Shown here: piece after piece, positions 24,318-33,068 of the stretch
How the letters are laid out: every line of letters starts with the position of its first letter
Numbering within the stretch: position 1 is the stretch's first letter
Origin: an uncultured Desulfobulbaceae bacterium
GTDB taxonomy: Bacteria; Desulfobacterota; Desulfobulbia; Desulfobulbales; Desulfocapsaceae
Direction of reading: 5' to 3'
DNA length: 37,666 bases
NCBI GenBank assembly: GCA_947311315.1
Contig: CAMZKN010000020.1
Location: 1-37,666 of the forward strand
Position numbers and translations under genes: made by a program
The notes under the pieces: model-generated
The model's input: the letters and a program-made list of their open reading frames with translations, nothing else
The model's database searches: none
Told to the model about the DNA's origin: nothing

Positions 24318-25436
24318 TTGGGTAAGGCAAATAAAAGAATTCGAATACTGTTCACCGGCGGAGGCACCGGTGGTCATCTGTTTCCTGCAGTGGCGACAGC
24401 ACAGGCCTTCAAAGAAAAATTTCCAGGCTGCAGCATATTCTTTGTAGGCACAAAACGGAAAGTTGATGAACGTAGTCTTGCCGCCTACGGTTTTGAGTTT
24501 GAAAACATTCGCTGTTATGGTTTGAAAGGTAAAAATCCTATTGAGTTGTTGAAGGCTCTTTGTATTTTACCTTTGTCATATGTTCAGGCTTTAAAAATCA
24601 TTCGTGGGTTTCGGCCTGATATTATTGTTGGCGTCGGTGGTTATGTGACGGGGCCTGTTGTTGCGGCCGGAAAAAGTCTTGGGATTCCTTCAGTTATTCA
24701 TGAACAGAATTCGGTGCCAGGTCTGGCCAATCGAAAGCTGGGGCAACTTGTAGACAGAGTATGTCTGTCACTGCCTGATAGTGGGGATGCATTTCCCGCG
24801 GAGAAAATCGTCTATACCGGTAATCCGGTACGAAAAAACATTCTTGAACTGGCAGCTTTTGTTCCCCCAGAACACACCGGGAAAAAAACAATTCTTGTCC
24901 TTGGAGGAAGTCAGGGTGCACACGGAGTTAATCGTCTGGTCATTGAAGCGTTGACATCTTTATCTGGTCAGGTATTGTCAGGAATCAGAGTGATTCACCA
25001 AACCGGGGAAGCGGACGTGGAAATGGTGGAAAAAGCATATAAAACAAAGGACATTGAAGCGGAGGTTCGTCCTTTTTTTAAGCAGATGCATGATGTGTAT
25101 GGTCAGGCGGATCTTCTTGTCTCAAGAGCGGGTGCCACAACTCTGTCTGAGCTTGCGGTTCTTGGCAAACCCGCTTTGCTGGTTCCTTATCCCTTTGCTG
25201 CAGACAACCATCAGGAAAAAAACAGTGACTATTATGTGGCCGGTGGTGGAGCACGAAAATATAATGAAAAAGAAGTAACAGGTAAAGAACTTGCCAGTGA
25301 GATTGTGCAGTTAATTGTTGACGAGGAAAAATTGAAAAATATGGGAAATGCAATGCGGCAGCTTGCTTTTCCCGATGCGGCCGAAAAGATCGTGGCATGT
25401 TGCCTGCAACTGGTTCGACCTGTTAATGGAAAATAA
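24318..25436 (+). CDS. murG: UDP-GlcNAc:lipid I N-acetylglucosaminyltransferase MurG
   Basis: A peripheral inner-membrane glycosyltransferase that converts lipid I to lipid II. The 372-residue protein shows FTGGGTGGHLFPAVATAQAF (glycine loop), DIIVGVGGYVTGPVV, VIHEQNSVPGLANRKLG, LGGSQGAHGVN and the UDP-GlcNAc site RAGATTLSELAVLGKPALLVP with DNHQEKN. It uses a TTG start (24318) with GGAG about nine bases upstream; no in-frame ATG precedes the conserved region. Its stop and the murC ATG share one base. Confidence 0.97.
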   Translation: MGKANKRIRILFTGGGTGGHLFPAVATAQAFKEKFPGCSIFFVGTKRKVDERSLAAYGFEFENIRCYGLKGKNPIELLKALCILPLSYVQALKIIRGFRPDIIVGVGGYVTGPVVAAGKSLGIPSVIHEQNSVPGLANRKLGQLVDRVCLSLPDSGDAFPAEKIVYTGNPVRKNILELAAFVPPEHTGKKTILVLGGSQGAHGVNRLVIEALTSLSGQVLSGIRVIHQTGEADVEMVEKAYKTKDIEAEVRPFFKQMHDVYGQADLLVSRAGATTLSELAVLGKPALLVPYPFAADNHQEKNSDYYVAGGGARKYNEKEVTGKELASEIVQLIVDEEKLKNMGNAMRQLAFPDAAEKIVACCLQLVRPVNGK

Positions 25437-26806
25437 TGTATAGAAGAACGAAACATATTCATTTTGTCGGAATTGGTGGCATCGGTATGAGTGGCATTGC
25501 CGAATTGCTCCTTAATTTAGGGTATAAGGTCTCGGGCTCTGATTTAAGCGATTCATCTATTACGGAAAAATTGTCCAGGCTTGGCGGAATAATTTACAAA
25601 GGCCATAAAAGTGATTGGGCGGAAGGTGCTGATGTTGTCGTTACTTCGTCTGCTATATCAAAGACCAACCCGGAAGTTGTCTGGGCAAGGGAGACAAATA
25701 TTCCGGTTATTATGCGCGCTGAAATGCTTGCAGAACTGATGCGGCTGAAAAAATATGGTATTGCCATTGCGGGAAGTCACGGTAAGACATCGACCACCTC
25801 TATGGTGAGCTGGATGCTTGCCAATGCCGGTCTTGATCCGACTATCGTCATTGGTGGTAAGGTTGATGCCCTTGGCGGGAATGCCAAACTGGGTGAGAGT
25901 GATTTCCTAGTGGCGGAAGCTGATGAAAGTGATGGATCGTTTTTGAAATTGTCGCCGGTGCTTGAAGTTATAACCAATATAGATCTGGAACATCTTGATT
26001 ATTATCGTGATCTGGAACACATAAAAGAGACTTTTCTTGAGTTTATCGATAAAATTCCATTTTATGGTGCAGCGATTGTCTGTCTTGATGATGCTAATAT
26101 CGCGGATATTCTCCCTGCAATACAAAAAAGAACGATAACCTACGGCATGACACCCCAGGCTGACATATGGGCCGACAGCGTCGTCGGTCAGGAAGGTCGT
26201 GTTTCTTTCAGAGTGAAACAGGGACCAAATGTACTGGGCACCTTGGATATTGCCCCTCCCGGTCTACATAACGTTTATAACGCCTTGGCGGCAATCTGCG
26301 TTGGTCTTGAGCTAAAACTTTCCTTTGAAAAGATTAAAAGTGGACTGCAGACCTATGCTGGGGTTCAGCGGCGTATGCAAAAAAAAGGTGAGATTGCAGG
26401 AATTACTGTTGTTGATGACTATGGGCATCATCCAACTGAAATCAGGGCAACACTGGGAGCTATAAAAGATGCATGGCCGGATAAACGTCTGGTGGTACTT
26501 TTTCAGCCCCATAGATACTCTCGTACTGAGGGGCTTTTCAAGGAATTTCAAACCTGTTTTCATAAGGCTGATTATCTTATTATGACAGATATTTATGCGG
26601 CAAGTGAAACACCGATTCCCGGGGTCTCCGGTGAATCATTGCTTGAGGCGACAAAAAAACATGGCCAAAAACACACACATTTTATCAAAAACGTCGAAAC
26701 GATGGCAGATGAACTGTTCCCCATGTTGAAGGCAAATGATCTTGTTTTAACGCTGGGAGCAGGTAATATTGTCAGGGTTGGAGAAGATCTACTGGCAAAA
26801 TTATAA
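25436..26806 (+). CDS. murC: UDP-N-acetylmuramate:L-alanine ligase MurC
   Basis: First amino-acid addition in peptidoglycan precursor synthesis. The 456-residue protein begins with the Rossmann motif HFVGIGGIGMSGIAELL, followed by SGSDLSDS, the ATP site IAGSHGKTSTTSMV, AEADESDGSF, NIDLEHLDYY and the C-terminal DDYGHHPTEIRATL and FQPHRYSRT motifs. It overlaps the murG stop by one base, and murB follows after 16 bp. Confidence 0.97.
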   Translation: MYRRTKHIHFVGIGGIGMSGIAELLLNLGYKVSGSDLSDSSITEKLSRLGGIIYKGHKSDWAEGADVVVTSSAISKTNPEVVWARETNIPVIMRAEMLAELMRLKKYGIAIAGSHGKTSTTSMVSWMLANAGLDPTIVIGGKVDALGGNAKLGESDFLVAEADESDGSFLKLSPVLEVITNIDLEHLDYYRDLEHIKETFLEFIDKIPFYGAAIVCLDDANIADILPAIQKRTITYGMTPQADIWADSVVGQEGRVSFRVKQGPNVLGTLDIAPPGLHNVYNALAAICVGLELKLSFEKIKSGLQTYAGVQRRMQKKGEIAGITVVDDYGHHPTEIRATLGAIKDAWPDKRLVVLFQPHRYSRTEGLFKEFQTCFHKADYLIMTDIYAASETPIPGVSGESLLEATKKHGQKHTHFIKNVETMADELFPMLKANDLVLTLGAGNIVRVGEDLLAKL

Positions 26807-26822
26807 TCCTTGAGAGAGCTGT

Positions 26823-27746
26823 ATGGAACCGGGCGTAAAAGAAAAACTTTCAGGAATGTTTCCAGGGAAGATACAATGGAATTGCAGCTTGAAAGAGTAT
26901 ACCACTTTTTCAATAGGCGGGCGGGCACAGGCTCTGGTGAAGGTGACGGATCGCAATGAGTTGCAAAAATTGCTTTGTTTTGTTGATGCTAAAGGTCTTT
27001 TATGGAGAGTTATCGGTCGCGGTTCAAACCTCCTTATAAGTGACAATGGTTTTCCTGGAATTATTATTGTTTTGCAGGGAGATTTTTCACGGTTTACAAA
27101 AAATGTGGTTGAAGAGAGCAAAGATGTGGTTATTCGGGTTGGAGCAGGCTGCAGCCTTGGTCGTCTCCTTAAAAACTGTGTAGATAGCGGCTTTTCTGGG
27201 CTGGAATTTACTGTTGGTATTCCCGGAACAGTAGGTGGTGCCCTGGTTATGAATGCTGGCGCCGGTGGAGAAGAGCTGGGTACAGTTGCCGGAAGCGTGA
27301 CCCTTATGACACAAAATGGTATAGTTGAGCTGGGGAAAAATGAACTTGATTTTACCTATAGATCGTGGCGTGGTTTTGATAAATTCAGGCCAAAATCAGT
27401 AATTATTGAGTCTGAATTTTTTTTAAAGAAGGGTGATGTTCGGCAGATAAAAGCATCGTGTCAGGATTTGTCCGAGCGACGAAAGCGAACACAACCTCTT
27501 GAGTATGCTAATGCCGGCTCGTTTTTTAAAAATCCTGTAGGTGATAGTGCTGGCAGGTTGATTGAGGCAAGTGGTTGTAAAGGTATGAACGTTGGTGGTG
27601 CTGCCGTTTCTGATAAGCATGCCAATTTTTTAGTCAATTGTGGTAATGCTACGGCATCTGATGTGCTGGGGCTGATGAGAAAAGTTCAGAGAAAGGTGAG
27701 AATAAACAGTGGAATACGATTGATTCCTGAAGTTCATTTTCTCTAA
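26823..27746 (+). CDS. murB: UDP-N-acetylenolpyruvoylglucosamine reductase MurB
   Basis: An FAD-dependent enzyme that reduces enolpyruvyl-UDP-GlcNAc to UDP-MurNAc. The 307-residue protein shows the flavin-binding TTFSIGGRAQALVKV, GRGSNLLISDNGF, VGIPGTVGGALVMNAGAGG, and the catalytic Ser region YANAGSFFKNP with a C-terminal Glu in LIPEVHFL. The length and YANAGSFFKNP context suggest the shorter, type II form. No ddl gene follows it, unlike many proteobacterial dcw clusters. Confidence 0.96.
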   Translation: MEPGVKEKLSGMFPGKIQWNCSLKEYTTFSIGGRAQALVKVTDRNELQKLLCFVDAKGLLWRVIGRGSNLLISDNGFPGIIIVLQGDFSRFTKNVVEESKDVVIRVGAGCSLGRLLKNCVDSGFSGLEFTVGIPGTVGGALVMNAGAGGEELGTVAGSVTLMTQNGIVELGKNELDFTYRSWRGFDKFRPKSVIIESEFFLKKGDVRQIKASCQDLSERRKRTQPLEYANAGSFFKNPVGDSAGRLIEASGCKGMNVGGAAVSDKHANFLVNCGNATASDVLGLMRKVQRKVRINSGIRLIPEVHFL

Positions 27747-27769
27747 TATCGGTAAGCTGAAAATATGAT

Positions 27770-28771
27770 ATGCTGATCACTACACTTAAAAAACTGTTTG
27801 TTAAGTCTTCCAGAAGAAAGGTTGGTAGTTCCTACCTTAGTGCTGACTTCTCCAGTTGCAATATTCCTGGTAAAAAACGCCAGTCTTCTGATGATAAAAC
27901 CAGCATTTTACGCCTGCAGCAGTGGTTGGCTTCCAGAAAAAGAAAAAAAGAGAATGGTTACAGGGGAAGCAGACCCCACAGTCGACAATTCTTGAGGTTT
28001 GGAGGCTTGTTTTTTGTTGGTTGTTGTCTGCTGTTGTTTTTTGTGGCAGGAGGCGGTGCTGGGCTTCAAAAGAAACTTCAATCTCTTTCGTTTTTCAAGG
28101 TAAATGAGGTTGTTCTTTCCGGGGGAAGTATAGTCTCACAGGTTGCAGTACGAAATGCAGCGGCTATTGTTCTGCACCAAAGAAGTCTTATAGGTCTTGA
28201 CTGTGCAGCAATTGAAAAAAGAATAGGTGCCGTCGATTGGGTTTCAACTGCAAAAGTCACACGAAACTGGCCTTCGACGATAGAGATTACAGTAAAAGAA
28301 GATGTTCCTGTTGCGCTTTTACATATCAAGGGTGCAAGGGAAGCGACAGAGTTGTATTATATTGACAGGAAGGGCAAAGTATTTTTACCTGTTGAACCTG
28401 GTGACGATATTGATTTTCCTGTTATTACCGGCTGGTTTGACATTAAAAATTCGGAAACTAAAGAGCAGGCTCTCTCCGAAGTGCTCATTTTTTTGAGGAA
28501 ACTTCGTGTCAATAATCCGCATCTGCCCACTCAGTCAGTATCTGAGATACACGTAAACCAGAATGGAGAAATGGTAGTGTATCTTGTGGAATATCCATTC
28601 CCTATTTTCTTTGGAAATGGTAACACTAAAACAAAATATGCCCGTTTAGTTCAGGTACTAAAAGCACTCTATAAAAAGAAAAGAGGCAAAGAGCTGATCT
28701 CCCGGGTGGAATATATTCAAATGAATTATCTGAATGACAAGGTACTCGTTGCACAGAGTGGATCGGGATAA
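27770..28771 (+). CDS. ftsQ: Cell division protein FtsQ
   Basis: A bitopic protein that links early and late divisome proteins through FtsL/FtsB. The 333-residue protein has an unusually long, basic cytoplasmic N-terminus (about 1-76), one membrane helix (about 77-98), then a POTRA domain (about 106-176: FFKVNEVVLSGGSIVS to WPSTIEITVKEDVPVALL), followed by the FtsQ-type beta domain. The order murB-ftsQ-ftsA-ftsZ supports the name. An alternative start downstream would shorten the tail, but no better ribosome-binding site is seen. Confidence 0.9.
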   Translation: MLITTLKKLFVKSSRRKVGSSYLSADFSSCNIPGKKRQSSDDKTSILRLQQWLASRKRKKENGYRGSRPHSRQFLRFGGLFFVGCCLLLFFVAGGGAGLQKKLQSLSFFKVNEVVLSGGSIVSQVAVRNAAAIVLHQRSLIGLDCAAIEKRIGAVDWVSTAKVTRNWPSTIEITVKEDVPVALLHIKGAREATELYYIDRKGKVFLPVEPGDDIDFPVITGWFDIKNSETKEQALSEVLIFLRKLRVNNPHLPTQSVSEIHVNQNGEMVVYLVEYPFPIFFGNGNTKTKYARLVQVLKALYKKKRGKELISRVEYIQMNYLNDKVLVAQSGSG

Positions 28772-28777
28772 CAACGA

Positions 28778-30064
28778 ATGGATGATAATAAGAAACCAGT
28801 GATGAGCAGTAAAACTGAATCAACAGAATTAATAGCAGTTGACGATGAGAATCAAGTTCCTGGAGAACTGATTATTGGGCTTGATATAGGCACAACAAAG
28901 ATTTGTTGTGTTGTCGGAGAGTTGTTTGATAACAGAATTGAGGTAATTGGTGTTGGCACGGTGCCGTCCCTTGGTTTGAAAAAGGGTATTGTTGTCAATA
29001 TCGAAAGCACAGTTACCTCGATTCGGCAGGCTATGGCAAAAGCTGAAGAGGAAGCCGGTTGCGACCTCAGTTCAGTGTATGTTTATGTTGGGATAGCGGG
29101 CAACCACATTAAAGGATTCAATAGTCCTGGTATTCTCGCTATAAACAACCGGGAAATCAAACAGGTGGATATTGATGCCGTAATCGATGCCGCACGAACT
29201 GTTAAGATATCTGAAAATCAGCGAATAATTCATGTAATGCCTCAGGAGTACATGGTTGATGATCATACCGGAATCCAAAACCCTGTTGGTATGACCGGTG
29301 TTCGACTGGTCACAAATGTTCACATTGTGACTGCTGATATTGGTGCAGTTCATAATCTTGTGACCTGTTGCAATAAGGCCGGATTGGAAGTGGCTGAACT
29401 TGTTTTGGAGTCGATAGCATCAGCACATGCCGTGCTGAGCAAAGATGAAATGGAGCTGGGAGTGGCTCTTATTGATATAGGTGGAGGTACCACCGATCTT
29501 GCTGTCTTTTATGACGGTACAATAAGACACACATGTGAAATTGGCCTCGGGGGACACAACCTGACCAATGATCTTTCAGTTGGTCTGCGTACACCGTTGC
29601 AGGAGGCGGAACGTCTTAAGGAGGATTATGGTGGAGCTATTTCCTCTATTATTAAGCCTAATTTAGTTGTTGAAGTACCTACCGTCGGGGATAGGGAGCC
29701 ACGAAAAGTAACGCAGAAAGTACTTGTGGATATTCTGGAAGCGAGAATAATTGAAATACTGGAAATGATGGCGCGGGAACTTGTGATTTCTGGACAAAAG
29801 AATAAAATTAATGGTGGGATTGTTATTACCGGTGGGACGGCATTACTTGCAAATCTTGTGGATCTTGCAGAACAGATTTTTGATTTGCCTGTGCGCATCG
29901 GTTATCCTTCTGGTATTTCGGGAAAAATAGATGAGTTGCATAATCCACGTTGCACGACTGCTGTGGGGCTTGTAATGTTTGGCAGGAATAATCAAAATAT
30001 CAACGGCGGTCATGAGTCAGGAGTAGTGGGCAGGGTTCGGGAATGGATGAAGAAAATTATGTAA
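28778..30064 (+). CDS. ftsA: Cell division protein FtsA
   Basis: Actin-like membrane tether for FtsZ. The 428-residue protein shows phosphate-binding LIIGLDIGTTKICCVVGE, the SHS2/1C insert region, VLIDIGGGTTDLAVF-like IDIGGGTTDLAVFYDG, GIVITGGTALLANL and a C-terminal amphipathic helix (VGRVREWMKKIM) suited to membrane binding. It follows ftsQ by six bases and precedes ftsZ, as expected. Confidence 0.97.
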   Translation: MDDNKKPVMSSKTESTELIAVDDENQVPGELIIGLDIGTTKICCVVGELFDNRIEVIGVGTVPSLGLKKGIVVNIESTVTSIRQAMAKAEEEAGCDLSSVYVYVGIAGNHIKGFNSPGILAINNREIKQVDIDAVIDAARTVKISENQRIIHVMPQEYMVDDHTGIQNPVGMTGVRLVTNVHIVTADIGAVHNLVTCCNKAGLEVAELVLESIASAHAVLSKDEMELGVALIDIGGGTTDLAVFYDGTIRHTCEIGLGGHNLTNDLSVGLRTPLQEAERLKEDYGGAISSIIKPNLVVEVPTVGDREPRKVTQKVLVDILEARIIEILEMMARELVISGQKNKINGGIVITGGTALLANLVDLAEQIFDLPVRIGYPSGISGKIDELHNPRCTTAVGLVMFGRNNQNINGGHESGVVGRVREWMKKIM

Positions 30065-30108
30065 ATCTTCCGATTTTTTGGTTTCAGCGTTTTATGCAAG
30101 GTGCTATA

Positions 30109-30123
30109 TTATCATGTTGATAA
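30109..30123 (+). promoter_or_regulatory. Short palindrome upstream of ftsZ
   Basis: TTATCA-TGT-TGATAA lies in the 118-bp ftsA-ftsZ gap, the widest gap between the two neighbouring genes of this part of the cluster. It may be an operator or overlap a promoter dedicated to ftsZ. The assignment is positional only. Confidence 0.3.
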
Positions 30124-30182
30124 CATTTATGATATCTCCGCCATTGCCGGTGGATTTTTAAATAAGCGATCAGGGGGTATAT

Positions 30183-31400
30183 ATGCCGTTTAGGATGGCA
30201 GAATCAGAAGCTGTTGCAGTTGTTAAGGTCATAGGTGTTGGTGGTGGCGGCGGGAATGCCATTAATACAATGGTGGCTAATTGTCTTCAGGGAGTAGAAT
30301 TCGTTGCAGCTAATACAGACAAACAGGCACTGAATCAATCCAAAGCGGACATTTGTCTGCAGCTTGGTCCGAGTATTACCAAAGGGCTTGGTGCCGGCGC
30401 TGATCCTGAGACGGGTAATATGGCTGCAATGGAATCCGTGGAAGAGATCAGGGAGATTCTTAAAGGCAGCGATATGGTTTTTGTCACTGCAGGTCTTGGT
30501 GGTGGAACAGGAACCGGGGCGGCACCGGTAGTTGCCAAAGTAAGTAAAGAAATGGGCGCTTTGACGGTTGCAGTGGTCACAAGGCCATTTAGTTTTGAAG
30601 GAAAATTCAGAGCAAAAAATGCTGATAGTGGCTGGGCTGAACTACAGAAATATTCTGATACCATTATTACCGTTCCCAATGATCGACTTTTGTCTATTAT
30701 GCAGAAAAACAGTAAGTTGTCTGATATGCTGGCCATGGCCGATACTGTTTTACTGCAGGCTGTCAAAGGTATTACTGATCTTATTAACGTTCCCGGGTTG
30801 ATAAATGCTGACTTTGCCGATTTGCGTACTGTGATGCGAGAAGTAGGACCCGCAGTTATGGGTGCTGGTGTTGCAGTCGGCGAAAACAGAGCAGGAGAAG
30901 CAGCCAGAAAAGCAATTGATAATCAGTTACTTGAAGATTTTGGTATTGATGGTGCGCGCGGACTGCTTATTAATATTTCTGCATCTGAAGAGAGTTTCAC
31001 CATGTCAGAATTTATGGAAGCTTCCGCTCTGATTCAGGAAAAAGTTGATGATGACGCCAAAATTGTTATTGGCGCACTCTATGATGATGCTCTTGGTGAT
31101 GAACTGCATGTTACCGTCATTGCTACCGGAGTAGGCGGAATGCTCGATAAGAAAGAGACAATTAATCCGGTTGAGGACCATATGAAGAAACCGGTTGCCA
31201 TAGATCCAGAAAGAGTCACCAAAGGGGCACCTGCTTCACCGAACAGGCAGCCAAAGGTCAGCCGTCTTCCCGGCTCTAACTTTGAGACTCTTGATAATAT
31301 GGGATCTTCTAGTGTTCCTGAAGGTGGCGGTGAGCATTCCTCTCATTGGAATGATGATTATCTGGAGACGCCAACCTATCTTCGTAAAAAGGCCAATTGA
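30183..31400 (+). CDS. ftsZ: Cell division GTPase FtsZ
   Basis: The tubulin homologue that forms the Z-ring. The 405-residue protein has KVIGVGGGGGNAINTM (near the N-terminus), ANTDKQALNQS, tubulin signature GLGGGTGTGAAPVVA, NADFADLRTVM with the T7-loop catalytic acid, and a variable linker ending in the conserved tail peptide DDYLETPTYLRKKAN that binds FtsA and other partners. AGGGGG is a strong ribosome-binding site. All GTPase and polymerisation motifs look intact, so Z-ring formation should be normal despite the altered FtsI locus. Confidence 0.98.
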   Translation: MPFRMAESEAVAVVKVIGVGGGGGNAINTMVANCLQGVEFVAANTDKQALNQSKADICLQLGPSITKGLGAGADPETGNMAAMESVEEIREILKGSDMVFVTAGLGGGTGTGAAPVVAKVSKEMGALTVAVVTRPFSFEGKFRAKNADSGWAELQKYSDTIITVPNDRLLSIMQKNSKLSDMLAMADTVLLQAVKGITDLINVPGLINADFADLRTVMREVGPAVMGAGVAVGENRAGEAARKAIDNQLLEDFGIDGARGLLINISASEESFTMSEFMEASALIQEKVDDDAKIVIGALYDDALGDELHVTVIATGVGGMLDKKETINPVEDHMKKPVAIDPERVTKGAPASPNRQPKVSRLPGSNFETLDNMGSSSVPEGGGEHSSHWNDDYLETPTYLRKKAN

Positions 31401-31482
31401 CTCCAGGAGCTTGTCTGAGAAAGCATTTTATCCAAAAACCTCGATTTAAGCAAAAATGTCTATTCTCGGTCAATCTCCTCGT

Positions 31483-31516
31483 GCACCTTGCAAAAAAAGG
31501 TTGTTTTGCAAGGTGC
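31483..31516. other. Perfect 13-bp inverted repeat between ftsZ and the kinase gene
   Basis: GCACCTTGCAAAA and its exact reverse complement TTTTGCAAGGTGC are separated by eight bases. There is no T-run after the hairpin, so it is not a classic rho-independent terminator; it could be an attenuator, RNA-processing site or operator. A frame beginning at TTG 31488 would run through it, which is one reason I place the kinase start further downstream. Confidence 0.65.
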
Positions 31517-31550
31517 CTCTATTCTGGTTGCCTGTTCTGGAGAGTGTGTT

Positions 31551-33014
31551 GTGTCTAAAGAAGAAGTCATGCATCCGGTGAAAAAAAACGTTCAAAAGGA
31601 ACAGTTGGAGGCCGGACTCAAACCGTTTCTCCTGGTTAAATATTTCAGTTTTTCCAGCCTTGCTGTAATTCTTGTTTTTACTCTACTCCTTTCCTGGATC
31701 ATATCCGAAAATGCGCGAAAAATAATGCTGCAGCAAAATGAAGAGTATTCTCTTTTGCTTGCCGAAAATATCAATCAGCAGGTTTTTAGACGATTTGTTT
31801 TGCCGGCAGTTATCCGGTATGGAGGTATTGCCTTGCGCAAACCGGAACAGTTTGAGCTACTCGATAGTGTTATAAAAGGTGTTACCCAGGGGCTTAAAAT
31901 TGATTCGGTTACTATCTATGATTCAAGCATGAATATCGTCTCCTATTCAACCCTGCATGATCGCATTGGTAAAAAAGATCTTGGAGGTCCCGAATACTAT
32001 AAGGCAATCGGGGGAAACCCAAACTCGAGACTTACCTATAGTGGTTCGGTTTTCAGCCTGTTGCATCTTACCCATGAAATACGGTGTAATTTGAAGACTT
32101 ATATTCCTTTCAGACAGGTTTTGCAGGGTGGCAAGGAGGGTGATCTGATAATGGGTGTCATTGAAATTGAGAAAGATCTTTCGAGAAATTATTCCAATAT
32201 TATTCGTCTGCAGGGACGTATTATCATAGTATCCAGTGTGCTTATGGCCATTTTGTTTCTGGTACTTCGTTCTATTGTTTCAAGAGGCAGCATTATCATT
32301 GAAAGAAGGGCAGTAGAGCGCTTAAAGCTTGAAGAAAAACTCAATCAGGCCGAAAGGCTGGCTCACCTTGGTACAATGGTCGCGACTGTCAGTCATGAGA
32401 TCAAAAGCCCCCTTGGTATAGTGAGAAGTACAGCCGAAATATTGGAAAAGCGGATTAGGAAAATTGCTCCAGGAAATGAACATCTTGCAAAAATAGTGGT
32501 TGATGAGACGATTCGCTTGAATAATATTGTTGTGGAGTTTCTCGATTTTGCCCGTCCTTTAAAACCGAATCTTGCTCTATGCAGTGTCAATGACAGCGTG
32601 AGAAAAGTTTTGGATTTTCTTTCTTCTGAATTAAAAAACAAAAACATTGAACTGGTAATGGATCTTGCTCCCGGACTCAACCGCTGTAATCTTGACCAGG
32701 AGCTTTTTTACAGGGCATTGTTTAATATTATTGTCAATGCGATCCAGGCGATTGATAAAGAAGGCCGTTTGCAGATTAGTACTATGAAGTCGGCAAATAA
32801 GGGAATTGATATTGTCATTAAAGATAGTGGCGGTGGGATATCCGAGGATATGATACATCAAATATTCCAACCCTTTTTCACAAATAAAAATAAAGGTACC
32901 GGGCTTGGCCTGGCGATAGTGAAAAATATCATAGACAGCCATGGAGCAGATATAGAAGTTGAGAGTAAGATTGGTGAGGGAACTACTTTTAAGGTAACTT
33001 TGCCACCGCGTTAG
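31551..33014 (+). CDS. Membrane sensor histidine kinase
   Basis: Of about 487 residues from GTG 31551, which has GGAG at a suitable distance; the longest frame (TTG 31488) would cross a perfect hairpin. Two membrane helices (about 32-51 and 222-241) bracket a ~170-residue periplasmic sensor domain of unrecognised, possibly Cache-like type. The cytoplasmic part has the HisKA dimerisation helix with phospho-acceptor His282 in SHEIKSPL, then the HATPase domain: N-box NIIVNAIQAI, G1 DSGGGI, F-box FQPFFTNKNK and G2 GTGLGLAI. No response regulator is adjacent in the usual sense; the nearest receiver domain is in the HEAT-repeat protein two genes downstream. Signal and partner are unknown. Confidence 0.9.
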   Translation: MSKEEVMHPVKKNVQKEQLEAGLKPFLLVKYFSFSSLAVILVFTLLLSWIISENARKIMLQQNEEYSLLLAENINQQVFRRFVLPAVIRYGGIALRKPEQFELLDSVIKGVTQGLKIDSVTIYDSSMNIVSYSTLHDRIGKKDLGGPEYYKAIGGNPNSRLTYSGSVFSLLHLTHEIRCNLKTYIPFRQVLQGGKEGDLIMGVIEIEKDLSRNYSNIIRLQGRIIIVSSVLMAILFLVLRSIVSRGSIIIERRAVERLKLEEKLNQAERLAHLGTMVATVSHEIKSPLGIVRSTAEILEKRIRKIAPGNEHLAKIVVDETIRLNNIVVEFLDFARPLKPNLALCSVNDSVRKVLDFLSSELKNKNIELVMDLAPGLNRCNLDQELFYRALFNIIVNAIQAIDKEGRLQISTMKSANKGIDIVIKDSGGGISEDMIHQIFQPFFTNKNKGTGLGLAIVKNIIDSHGADIEVESKIGEGTTFKVTLPPR

Positions 33015-33068
33015 GATCTTACTCAATACTTATCGTCGAAAACATAAATTGATTCAGTTGGGGAGAAA

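Noticed and set aside
31488-31550. TTG 31488 as the kinase start
   Set aside because: It lies inside the perfect 13-bp inverted repeat and adds a Cys-containing N-terminus with no ribosome-binding site; GTG 31551 has GGAG at good spacing.
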